Origin: Mycobacterium bohemicum DSM 44277 | GTDB lineage: Bacteria; Actinomycetota; Actinomycetes; Mycobacteriales; Mycobacteriaceae | Direction of reading: 5' to 3' | Assembly (NCBI RefSeq): GCF_001053185.1 | Contig: NZ_CSTD01000004.1 | Coordinates: forward strand, 130,741 to 194,740 | Length of the DNA: 64,000 nt | Part shown: positions 47,075 to 54,683 of the stretch, piece after piece | Numbering within the stretch: position 1 is the stretch's first letter | Layout of the letters: each line of letters opens with the position of its first letter | Notes under the pieces: generated by a model | Told to the model about the DNA's origin: nothing | Seen by the model: only the letters and a program-made list of their open reading frames with translations | Database searches by the model: none | Translations under genes and position numbers: made by a program

Positions 47075-47622
47075 GGCCCGTCGTCCCGGTACGCCAGGAA
47101 TACCGTCTCGCCGGGCCCCTGCAGGTGGATATCGAAACGGTATGTTGCGCAATCGCGTTCGGCGACGCACAGCAAGGTCGGCCGGCGCGCGGGCTCGACG
47201 GCGGCCAAGGCCGGGTCGGCGCCGGGATCCGCGCCGGGCAGGTACGCGCGGGTGAACAACCGGTTCAGCAGGCCCCGGGCGAAGACGGCGAGCGAGAAGA
47301 ACGGCGGCCCCCCGCGCACGGAGCCGGGCGGCACCGTGGTGAAGCCGTAGGCCCCGGCCGCGTCGGTCGCCGACCGGCCCCAGCCGCCGAACGCCACGCC
47401 GTCGCCGCGCATTCCGGGCCGCGCTGGGATGCGGCCGTCGGTGTCGGGCTGCCACAGCTCCACCAGCGCGTCGGGGACCCCGTTGCCGGCGCCGTCGTAG
47501 ACCGTCCCACGCAACCGGATGGCGCCCGGACACCCGGGGGACGCCAGGTCGGTCCGGGGGGCGAGTCCCAGCGCGAAGAAGGGACCCACCGTTTGCCCTG
47601 GGGTGCAGCCGAATTCAGTCAT
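47071..47622 (-). CDS. pcaG: Protocatechuate 3,4-dioxygenase alpha subunit
   Basis: This 183-residue intradiol dioxygenase alpha chain has TPGQTVGPFFALGL, the beta-sandwich core VELWQPDTDGRIPA and a C-terminal YRFDIHLQGPGETVFL. The alpha subunit forms the active site together with PcaH and lacks the iron ligands. It overlaps pcaH upstream by 8 nt and pcaB downstream by 4 nt. Confidence 0.93.
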   Translation of the reverse strand: MTEFGCTPGQTVGPFFALGLAPRTDLASPGCPGAIRLRGTVYDGAGNGVPDALVELWQPDTDGRIPARPGMRGDGVAFGGWGRSATDAAGAYGFTTVPPGSVRGGPPFFSLAVFARGLLNRLFTRAYLPGADPGADPALAAVEPARRPTLLCVAERDCATYRFDIHLQGPGETVFLAYRDDGP

Positions 47623-48373
47623 CGTCTTCGGTCCACGTGCGGCCGCCGCCCGACACCACGATGTCCCACCGGTAGCCGGTGGCGTATTCCGGCTCGGTGA
47701 CGGCGTGGTCATAGCGCGCGATCAGTCGTCGGCGCGCGTCGGGGTCGAGGACCGACTTGAAGATCGGGTCCAGGTCCAGCAGCGGGTCACCCGGAAAGTA
47801 CATCTGGGTGACCAGGCGCTGGGTGAACGCGGTTCCGAACACCGAGAAGTGGATGTGCGCCGGGCGCCACGCGTTGCGGTGGTTACGCCACGGGTACGGG
47901 CCGGGCTTGACGGTCAGGAAGCGGAAGGACCCGTCGCGCCCGGTGAGGCAGCGCCCGGCGCCGGTGAAGTTCGGATCCAGGGGCGCCGGGTGCGCGTCGC
48001 GCTCGTGGCGGTAGCGCCCGGCGGCGTTGGCCTGCCAGACCTCGACCAGCTGGCCGGTCACCGGTCGGCCCGCCCGGTCGACCAGCCGTCCGGTGACGAT
48101 GACGCGCTCCCCGATCGATTCTCCGGGATGGCCGGCGGTGAGGTCGGCGTCGCGGGGATGAACGTCGTCGCTGCCGAAGCAGGGCGACCGGCGTTCGAGC
48201 TCCTCGGGGTCGACGAGCAGCGGGGGGCGCGTGGGGTGGCGCAGCGCGCTGCTGCGGTACGGCGGGTAGTCCAGCCTCGGCTGGGCATCCGCGCCCTCGG
48301 GCCGGTGATCGGCGGCGATCGCTGCGATCTCCGCCGCGATGTTCACCAGCGACACGACATCGTCGGAGTTCAT
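47615..48373 (-). CDS. pcaH: Protocatechuate 3,4-dioxygenase beta subunit
   Basis: This 252-residue intradiol dioxygenase beta chain binds Fe(III). Visible ligand regions are PYPWRNHRNAWRPAHIHFSVFG (a Tyr and the HIH pair); the intradiol core VEVWQANAAGRYRHE precedes it. With PcaG it cleaves protocatechuate between its hydroxyls to beta-carboxymuconate. It lies 58 nt after the hemerythrin gene on the same strand. Confidence 0.94.
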   Translation of the reverse strand: MNSDDVVSLVNIAAEIAAIAADHRPEGADAQPRLDYPPYRSSALRHPTRPPLLVDPEELERRSPCFGSDDVHPRDADLTAGHPGESIGERVIVTGRLVDRAGRPVTGQLVEVWQANAAGRYRHERDAHPAPLDPNFTGAGRCLTGRDGSFRFLTVKPGPYPWRNHRNAWRPAHIHFSVFGTAFTQRLVTQMYFPGDPLLDLDPIFKSVLDPDARRRLIARYDHAVTEPEYATGYRWDIVVSGGGRTWTEDDD

Positions 48374-48431
48374 GTGCCGTGAGGCTACTCTCGATCGCGC
48401 CGCTGTCCCCGCAAGCCGGGGGGCGTCGTCG

Positions 48432-48917
48432 TTACAGGGCGCGCACGAGCGCGGCGCGGCCCCGGGTGCTGAGCCTGTGCAGCGCGGAGCTGCGGCACTG
48501 CTCCATCTTCGCCGCCATCTTGTTGCCCAGCTCCTCGAGCTCGGCGTCGGTGAGCCGCACCTCGGGAGGCGCCGGGATCAGGTCGCGTTCCTCCTCGTCG
48601 GCGTGGGCCTCCAGCACGGTCTTGAAGGAGTTCCACTCGTCCTCGTAGCCGGGGTTGCTCTGCGGGGTCCGCAGGAGCACCGAAAGCTGGTCGATCACCT
48701 GGCGGTGTTCGGCGTGCGCGACCGCGATCAGCTTTGCCGCGTCCTTGAGCGCCGGGTAGTACAGGTCGTCCTCGATGCGGAAGTGGATGTCGAGCTCGAC
48801 CAGCATCTCGTCGAAAAGGTCGTGGCGCTCTTGGGAATCCACCGGGGCCGCGCTGATCTTGCGGCCCAGGCCCTTGATCACGATGTGGTGCTCTTTGAGC
48901 ACGTCGTAGGCGTTCAC
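48432..48917 (-). CDS. Hemerythrin HHE-domain protein
   Basis: This 161-residue four-helix protein has the di-iron histidines and acids in LKEHHIVIKGLG, VELDIHFRIEDDLYYPAL, HAEHRQVIDQL and AHADEEERDLIP. It resembles Rv2633c-type mycobacterial hemerythrin-like proteins that handle O2, NO or peroxide. GTG 48917 overlaps the stop of the membrane Rieske gene, so the two are co-translated. Confidence 0.9.
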   Translation of the reverse strand: MNAYDVLKEHHIVIKGLGRKISAAPVDSQERHDLFDEMLVELDIHFRIEDDLYYPALKDAAKLIAVAHAEHRQVIDQLSVLLRTPQSNPGYEDEWNSFKTVLEAHADEEERDLIPAPPEVRLTDAELEELGNKMAAKMEQCRSSALHRLSTRGRAALVRAL

Positions 48918-49873
48918 TTGGTTATCCCTCTCTGTCCGCCCAGGACGGGTGCACGCTCCCCGCGGACCTCGACCATCCCGTTGACCAACCTCGCCTCGTA
49001 GCACGGCAGCGGAGCCGCCGAAGGGCCACGCACCACCTGACCGGAGTCGGCGGCGAACCAGGAGCCGTGCCACGGGCAGACGAGCCGACCGCGGTCGACC
49101 CAGCCGTCCTCCATCGGGGCCGCCAGGTGCGGACAGAACTCGCCGAACGCCGCGACCTCGCCGGGCTTGGTCTGGCACACCACAAGCCCCACCCCGTCGA
49201 CCTCAACCCGGACCGGTTTGCCGTTCAGCGAGCTGGCCGCCAGCACGGGCGTCCACTGCGTGGTGCGCAGCCGCTCGCCCGACTGGTCGATTCCGATGCC
49301 GGACTCGAACACCAGCGCACCGCCGAGGTAGCTGCCGGCGACGGTTATCCCGTAGCCGAGGGCCGTCAGTGCGATCCCCCGGCCGTGGCGGCCCCGGCGG
49401 CGCTCCCACCACGAGCGGGCGTACAGGGCGGTCGCGGCCAGGTTGACCAGGCCGTGCACGGCGCCGACCCGGCGCGCCTCCTGGTGGGTGTGCTGCCAGT
49501 CGGTGACGCCGGTGACGGCCGCGCCGACGCTGGCCAGGATGCCGACCCCTAAGGCGCGGGTCGCGAACCGCGAGGCGTCGCGGACCTCACCGGCGGGCTG
49601 GCCGGGCAGCAGGCTGATCGCGTCCAGCGCGACCGTGGTGCCGAGCGCCCCGCTGGTCAGCGACGCCAGCGGCGGGGGCACCGGGGGCCCCCCCCAGACG
49701 CCGTTGAGCGCGTTGGTGACGGCGTTGCGCGCGCCGCCCAGGGCGTTGAAGCCGAAGCTGAGCAGGTGCTCGAATCGATAGCTGGGCCGATCCAGCCATT
49801 CCTGGCGCCCGATGGCGGACAGGACCTGCGGGCCGAGTTTCCGCAAGCCACCCCGCCGTGCCGCACCGACCAT
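48914..49873 (-). CDS. Membrane protein with DUF2231 helices and C-terminal Rieske domain
   Basis: This 319-residue protein has a DUF2231-like four-helix membrane module (about 65-195) followed by a Rieske [2Fe-2S] domain (about 210-310) with CPHLAAP and CPWHGSWF cluster ligands. It may pass electrons at the membrane, possibly to its coupled hemerythrin partner or to the divergent dioxygenase, which has no ferredoxin of its own nearby. The role is inferred. Confidence 0.85.
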   Translation of the reverse strand: MVGAARRGGLRKLGPQVLSAIGRQEWLDRPSYRFEHLLSFGFNALGGARNAVTNALNGVWGGPPVPPPLASLTSGALGTTVALDAISLLPGQPAGEVRDASRFATRALGVGILASVGAAVTGVTDWQHTHQEARRVGAVHGLVNLAATALYARSWWERRRGRHGRGIALTALGYGITVAGSYLGGALVFESGIGIDQSGERLRTTQWTPVLAASSLNGKPVRVEVDGVGLVVCQTKPGEVAAFGEFCPHLAAPMEDGWVDRGRLVCPWHGSWFAADSGQVVRGPSAAPLPCYEARLVNGMVEVRGERAPVLGGQRGITK

Positions 49874-50088
49874 GTCATCAACCCTTCCCGCCGTGAAACA
49901 CCCCGACCCTTGGTTGAGCGCATACCCGTTGATTGGCGGCTCACGCGCGAGCCGCCCGATCGATAACGCTAGCCGCGGTGGCGCACCAGGTGCGGCGGGG
50001 CCTGTGAATTAGCACAAAGGTGACTTGTAAAAACCTGGCGGCGCGAGAAGCGGGATGGTTGACCACCGCAGTGCGCTGCGGGATTCTC

Positions 50089-51468
50089 ATGAGCGGAAAG
50101 GTCCTGTACAGCAGACAGTGGGTGTTCGTGACGGATCGACGCGGGGCCCTCGACGCCGTATTGCGGAACGTGCGCCGGGGAATGGTCCCGGCGCACATCT
50201 ACAACGACGCGGAGCTGTTCGACCTGGAGCGGGACCGCCTCTTCGCCCGGGCGTGGACGTTCGTGGCGCACGAATCGGAGATCCCGCACGACGGCGACTA
50301 CGTGGTGCGCCGGGTCCTCGGCGACTCGTTCATCATCACCCGCGACGCCGGCGGGCAGATCCGGGCCCTGTTCAATATGTGCCTGCACCGCGGCATGCAG
50401 GTGTGCCGCGCGGAAATGGGCAACGCCTCCAACTTCCGCTGCCCCTACCACGGCTGGACCTACCGCAACGACGGCCGGCTGACCGGGCTGCCGTTTCACC
50501 GCGAGGCCTACGGCGGTGACGACGGTCTGGCCCGCGGCGCCCAAAGTCTGCTTCCCGCACCGAATTTCGCGAGCTACAACGGCCTGCTGTTCATCAGCCT
50601 CGATCCTCGGGCCGAACCGCTCGAGGACTACCTCGGCGACTTCCGGTTCTACCTGGACTTCTACACAAAACAAAGCGCCGGCGGCCTTGCGGTGCGCGGA
50701 CCGCAGCGCTGGCGGATCAGGGCCAACTGGAAGATCGGCGCGGAGAACTTCGCCGGCGACATGTACCACACCCCCCACACGCACGCCTCGATCGTCGACA
50801 TCGGACTGTTCCGCGAACCCAGGGCCCAGAAACGCAAGGACGGCGCCACCTACTGGGCGGGCCGGGGCGGCGGGACCACCTACAAGCTCCCGCCCGGCGG
50901 CTTCGACGAGCGGATGCGCTACGTCGGCTACCCCGACGAGATGATCGCCCGGATCAAACAGGTGTGGACCCCGCGGCAGCAACGGGTCGTCGGCGAGGAC
51001 GGTTTCATGATCTCGGCCGCGACCTGTTTTCCCAACCTCAGCTTCGTGCACAACTGGCCGAAGCTGCAATCCGGTGCGGGCGATGCCGTCGTGCCGTTCA
51101 TCTCGATCCGGCTGTGGCAACCCGTCAGCGAAAACGAGACCGAGGTGTGCTCGTGGTTCGCGGTGGACTCCGCCGCTCCCCCGCGGTACCAGAGGGACTC
51201 CTACCGGGCGTACCTGATGTGCTTCGGGTCGACCGGCATGTTCGAGCAGGACGACGTGGAGAACTGGGTTTCGCTGACCACCACCGCCGGCGGGACGATG
51301 GCGCGCCGCCTGCTGCTCAACAGCCGGATGGGCCTGCTCTCCGACGACCGGCCGGTGATCGAGGCGCTGGGCCCCGAGGCCTTTCACGGGCCGGGCCGCG
51401 CGCAGGTCGGCTACAACGAGTACAACCAGCGGGCGCTCCTGGGGCTGTGGGCGGACTACCTGTCATGA
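50089..51468 (+). CDS. Ring-hydroxylating dioxygenase alpha subunit
   Basis: This 459-residue catalytic subunit has the Rieske ligands CLHRGMQVC and CPYHGW (about residues 100-125) and the mononuclear iron site in NWKIGAENFAGDMYHTPHTH (about 210-230). It would dihydroxylate an aromatic ring using O2 and electrons from a ferredoxin or reductase not present here. ATG 50089 is chosen; GTG codons a little further in are possible. It is the first gene of a five-gene overlapping operon and divergent from the Rieske/hemerythrin/pca operon. Confidence 0.93.
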   Translation: MSGKVLYSRQWVFVTDRRGALDAVLRNVRRGMVPAHIYNDAELFDLERDRLFARAWTFVAHESEIPHDGDYVVRRVLGDSFIITRDAGGQIRALFNMCLHRGMQVCRAEMGNASNFRCPYHGWTYRNDGRLTGLPFHREAYGGDDGLARGAQSLLPAPNFASYNGLLFISLDPRAEPLEDYLGDFRFYLDFYTKQSAGGLAVRGPQRWRIRANWKIGAENFAGDMYHTPHTHASIVDIGLFREPRAQKRKDGATYWAGRGGGTTYKLPPGGFDERMRYVGYPDEMIARIKQVWTPRQQRVVGEDGFMISAATCFPNLSFVHNWPKLQSGAGDAVVPFISIRLWQPVSENETEVCSWFAVDSAAPPRYQRDSYRAYLMCFGSTGMFEQDDVENWVSLTTTAGGTMARRLLLNSRMGLLSDDRPVIEALGPEAFHGPGRAQVGYNEYNQRALLGLWADYLS

Positions 51469-52001
51469 CAAACGCGTTGCCCTCCTTGCCCTCCTTGCCC
51501 TTCAGCGACATTCGCCACCTCGAGGCGCACCAGTTCCTGGTCGACGAGGCCTGGCTGCTCGACGCGCAGGACTACGAGGCGTGGCTGGACACCCTCACCG
51601 ACGACATCCGCTACGTGATGCCGGTCCGGGTCACCACCGCGCGCGGCGCCGAATTCGACGATTCACCGGGAATGGCGCACTTCGACGAGGACAAGTACTC
51701 GCTGAGCCGGCGGGTCGCCCGGTTCGCCACCGAGCACGCCTGGACCGAGGACCCGCCGTCGCGGCTGCGGCACTTCGTCACCAACGTGCGCACGTTCGAA
51801 GGCGACGACGACACGCACCTTCGGGTGCAGTCGGCCGAACTGCTCTTCCGCAGCCGCGGCGACGTCAGCGAGGCCGCCCTGGTGTCCTGCGGACGCGAGG
51901 ACGTGCTGCGCCGGTGCGGCGATCGCTGGAAGCTGGCCCGGCGCACCATCATTGCCGACGAGTCGGTACTCCGAATGCAGAACCTGGCGGTGTTCCTGTG
52001 A
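51465..52001 (+). CDS. Ring-hydroxylating dioxygenase beta subunit
   Basis: This 178-residue SnoaL-like cone protein of the dioxygenase beta family contains HQFLVDEAWLLDAQDYEAWLD and a late WKLARRTIIADESVL. The ATG overlaps the alpha stop (ATGA). The start carries three in-frame 9-nt repeats (TTGCCCTCC), giving Leu-Pro-Ser units. It supports hexamer assembly. Confidence 0.93.
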   Translation: MTNALPSLPSLPFSDIRHLEAHQFLVDEAWLLDAQDYEAWLDTLTDDIRYVMPVRVTTARGAEFDDSPGMAHFDEDKYSLSRRVARFATEHAWTEDPPSRLRHFVTNVRTFEGDDDTHLRVQSAELLFRSRGDVSEAALVSCGREDVLRRCGDRWKLARRTIIADESVLRMQNLAVFL

Positions 52002-52240
52002 GCGAATCAATCAGGCTGGCAAACGAATTCGCCGAAGTCGAGGTGCGGCGGGTGGACACCCGCAACGGGTCGCGGCTGCTGATCAGCGCCCCGCGCAGCG
52101 GGCGGTCGATCAGCCTGGACGCGCTCGAGGTGGAGGCGCTGACCTGGCAGAACGCCCGCACGCTGGCGGCCATGGTCGGCAGGTCCGGTGCGCCGCTGCT
52201 GCCCGACGAGCCGGAGGGCGGCGATGACGGGCTGGCTTGA
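51998..52240 (+). CDS. Small protein encoded inside the dioxygenase operon
   Basis: This 80-residue soluble acidic protein (VSESIRLANEFAEVEVRRV … GRSISLDALEVEALTWQN) has no cysteines, so it is not a ferredoxin although it sits where one is often found. Its GTG overlaps the beta-subunit stop and its end overlaps the dehydrogenase start by 17 nt, so it is certainly part of the operon. I do not recognise a characterised family. Confidence 0.78.
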   Translation: MSESIRLANEFAEVEVRRVDTRNGSRLLISAPRSGRSISLDALEVEALTWQNARTLAAMVGRSGAPLLPDEPEGGDDGLA

Positions 52241-53012
52241 GGGCAAGCGCGCCCTGATCGTCGGCGCCGGTTCCGGGATCGGCCGGGCCGTCGTCGACGC
52301 GTTCCTCGCCGAAGGCGCCGCGGTGGCCGTGCTGGAACGTGATCTCCGGAAGTGCAACGCGTTGCGTGAGCAGTTGCCCGAGCTGCCGGTGATCGAGGGT
52401 GACGCGACCACCCGCGAGGCCAACACGCGCGCGGTCGATGTCGCCGTGGACGCGTACGGCGGCCTGGACACCCTGGTGAACTGCGTCGGCGTCTTCGACT
52501 TCTACCGCGGCGTGGGCGATCTGGGCGCCGACGAACTGTCCGCGGCGTTCGACGAGATGTTTCGCACCAACGTGCTCAGCCACCTGCACTCGGTCAAGGC
52601 CGCGCTTCCGTCGCTGGCTGCCGGCTCGTCGATCGTGCTGACCGAGTCGGCGTCGTCGTTCTATCCCGGGCGCGGCGGCGTGCTCTACGTCGCGTCGAAG
52701 TTCGCGGTGCGCGGACTGGTCACGGCGCTGGCGCACGAGCTGGCGCCCGGCATCCGGGTCAACGGGGTGGCCCCCGGCGGCACCCTGAACACCGACCTGC
52801 GCGGCCTGGCGAGCCTGGGGCTTGACGGCGTCCGCCTCGACGACGGGCCCGAGCGCGCGCGGGAGCTGGCCGCGCGCAACCCCCTCGGCGTGGCGCTCGA
52901 CGGCCGCGACCACGCGTGGAGCTACGTGTTCCTGGCGTCCGACCGGTCCCGCGGCATCACCGGCGAAACGATCCGGCCCGACGGCGGATTCGGGCTCGGG
53001 GCCCCGCGATGA
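52224..53012 (+). CDS. cis-Dihydrodiol dehydrogenase (SDR, BphB-like)
   Basis: This 262-residue short-chain dehydrogenase has the NAD loop VGAGSGIGRAV, LTESASSF (catalytic Ser) and YVASK (catalytic Tyr/Lys). In this operon it should rearomatise the cis-dihydrodiol made by the dioxygenase to a catechol. It resembles the cis-2,3-dihydrobiphenyl-2,3-diol dehydrogenase group. Confidence 0.9.
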   Translation: MTGWLEGKRALIVGAGSGIGRAVVDAFLAEGAAVAVLERDLRKCNALREQLPELPVIEGDATTREANTRAVDVAVDAYGGLDTLVNCVGVFDFYRGVGDLGADELSAAFDEMFRTNVLSHLHSVKAALPSLAAGSSIVLTESASSFYPGRGGVLYVASKFAVRGLVTALAHELAPGIRVNGVAPGGTLNTDLRGLASLGLDGVRLDDGPERARELAARNPLGVALDGRDHAWSYVFLASDRSRGITGETIRPDGGFGLGAPR

Positions 53013-53737
53013 CGGCGCTCGACGAGCAACGCGCCCTGGTCGCGCAGGGCTGCCGGGTGGCGGCCGCCCGCGGGCTGGTCGACGGCATGCTCGGCCACCT
53101 GAGCCTGCGGGTGGGCGACGAGCGGTTGCTGGTGCGCTGCCGCAGCGACACCGACGCCGGGGTGGCGTTCACCCGCCGCGACGACGTCCGGCTGGTCGGG
53201 TTCGACGGCAGCCCCGCAGCCGACGGCGAGCTCGACGGGTACCGCGTCCCCAACGAACTGCCGATCCACGTCGAGACGATGCTGGCCGACCCCCGGCACC
53301 GCGCCGTCGCGCACCTGCACCCGCCCGCCGTCGTGGCCGCCGACCTGGCCGGCATCGCGATCCGGCCGATCTACGGCGCCTACGACATTCCCGGCGCGCG
53401 GCTGGCCCGCGGCGGCGTGCCCGTGTACGAACGGGCCGCGCTGATCGGCACTTCGCGGCTGGGCAAGGAGATGGTGGCGGCGATGCGCGGCCGGCCGGTG
53501 GTCATCCTGCGCGGCCACGGAATCACCAGCGCCGCCGCGACCGTAGAGCAAGCGGTCCTGCAGGCGATCAGCCTGAACGAACTCGCGCGAATGTCGTTGC
53601 GGGTGCGCGCCGCCGGCGCAACGCTGCGGGACATCGACGACGCGGACTGGGAGGACCTGCCGGATCTCGGGCCGTCGTTCACCGCCGAGGCGGCCTGGCG
53701 CCACGAGGTGGCCCGGTTGCGAATTGATAACGCGTAG
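53009..53737 (+). CDS. Class II aldolase/adducin-family protein, candidate dihydroxyaromatic-acid decarboxylase
   Basis: This 242-residue class II aldolase fold has the zinc-binding HLHPP (about residue 94-98) and HGHG-like RGHGIT segments. In phthalate (PhtC) and p-cumate (CmtD) pathways, enzymes of this family decarboxylate the dihydroxylated ring acid. Placement after the dihydrodiol dehydrogenase and near pcaHG suggests a 3,4-dihydroxyphthalate-type acid to protocatechuate step. Substrate is inferred, not shown. Confidence 0.8.
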   Translation: MTALDEQRALVAQGCRVAAARGLVDGMLGHLSLRVGDERLLVRCRSDTDAGVAFTRRDDVRLVGFDGSPAADGELDGYRVPNELPIHVETMLADPRHRAVAHLHPPAVVAADLAGIAIRPIYGAYDIPGARLARGGVPVYERAALIGTSRLGKEMVAAMRGRPVVILRGHGITSAAATVEQAVLQAISLNELARMSLRVRAAGATLRDIDDADWEDLPDLGPSFTAEAAWRHEVARLRIDNA

Positions 53738-53821
53738 CGGAAAAGTCACAAGTTCGCATCCTCGCGCGGACACTCCGCTTTTGTGCCGGAGCCGCGGCGG
53801 TGGCGAGCTTAGCGTTCCAGC

Positions 53822-54667
53822 GTGAACGAACTGGATCGGCGACGGTTTCTCGTCGCGGTCGCCGCGACGGTGGCCGTCACGGGGATCTCGTGGTCCTCGG
53901 CGGCCGGGCCCCACGAGACGGTCGCGCGCGGGGACGTCATCGGATCGGTACCGGGCCCGATCGCCCCGACCCTGCCGCCGTTGTTGCCACCCCCGCCCAA
54001 GGGATCGCGGGTCCCGCTGCCCGGCGGGGCGGCGCTGAACAAGCTCCCGGGCAGCGATCTCGTGGCGTGGACCGCCGATGACGGAGTCGACTCCGATGTG
54101 GTGCGGCTCTACACCCAATTCGCCAAGGACACCGGCGTGCGGCTCACCTATTTCGTGACGGGCTCGTTTCGCTCGTGGACCGAGAACGCCGCTTTGCTTC
54201 GGCCGCTGGTGGATTCCGGGCAGATCCAGTTGGCCAACCACACCTGGAGTCACCCGGACCTGACGCGACTGTCGCCGGGCCAGGTCGCCGACGAGCTCGG
54301 CCGCACCGACGCGTTCCTGCAGAACACGTACGGCGTCGACGCCGCCCCGTACTACCGGCCGCCCTACGGCCACCACAACGCCTCGGTCGACGCGGTGGCC
54401 GCCGATCTCGGCTACCACGTTCCCACGCTGTGGAGCGGCGACCTGCGCGACTCGGCGGTGCTTGCCGACGACCAGATCGTCCAGTTGGCCCAGCAGTCCT
54501 TCGTGCCGCAGAACATCGTGATCGGCCACCTCAACCACCCGTCGATCACCCACGTCTACGGCCAGCTGGTCGACATCATCCGGGCGCGCAGGCTGCGGAC
54601 CGTCACGCTCAACGACGTGTTCCTGCGACCCGAGATTCCGCACCGCACAACGCGTTTCGTGAGCTGA
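53822..54667 (+). CDS. Exported polysaccharide deacetylase (NodB domain)
   Basis: This 281-residue protein has a twin-arginine-like signal (RRRFLVAVAATVAV, residues 6-19), a Pro-rich linker and a NodB domain with TADDG (motif 1, catalytic Asp pair), HTWSH (motif 2, metal His) and RPPYGHHN (motif 3). It probably removes acetyl groups from a cell-envelope glycan. It is monocistronic and converges on the acyl-CoA ligase gene. Confidence 0.9.
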   Translation: MNELDRRRFLVAVAATVAVTGISWSSAAGPHETVARGDVIGSVPGPIAPTLPPLLPPPPKGSRVPLPGGAALNKLPGSDLVAWTADDGVDSDVVRLYTQFAKDTGVRLTYFVTGSFRSWTENAALLRPLVDSGQIQLANHTWSHPDLTRLSPGQVADELGRTDAFLQNTYGVDAAPYYRPPYGHHNASVDAVAADLGYHVPTLWSGDLRDSAVLADDQIVQLAQQSFVPQNIVIGHLNHPSITHVYGQLVDIIRARRLRTVTLNDVFLRPEIPHRTTRFVS

Positions 54668-54683
54668 CGCCTCCGGGCGGCGG

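Noticed and set aside
51476-51504. Triple 9-nt repeat at the start of the dioxygenase beta gene as a phase-variation switch
   Set aside because: The unit is 9 nt, so gain or loss keeps frame; it only changes the number of Leu-Pro-Ser units.
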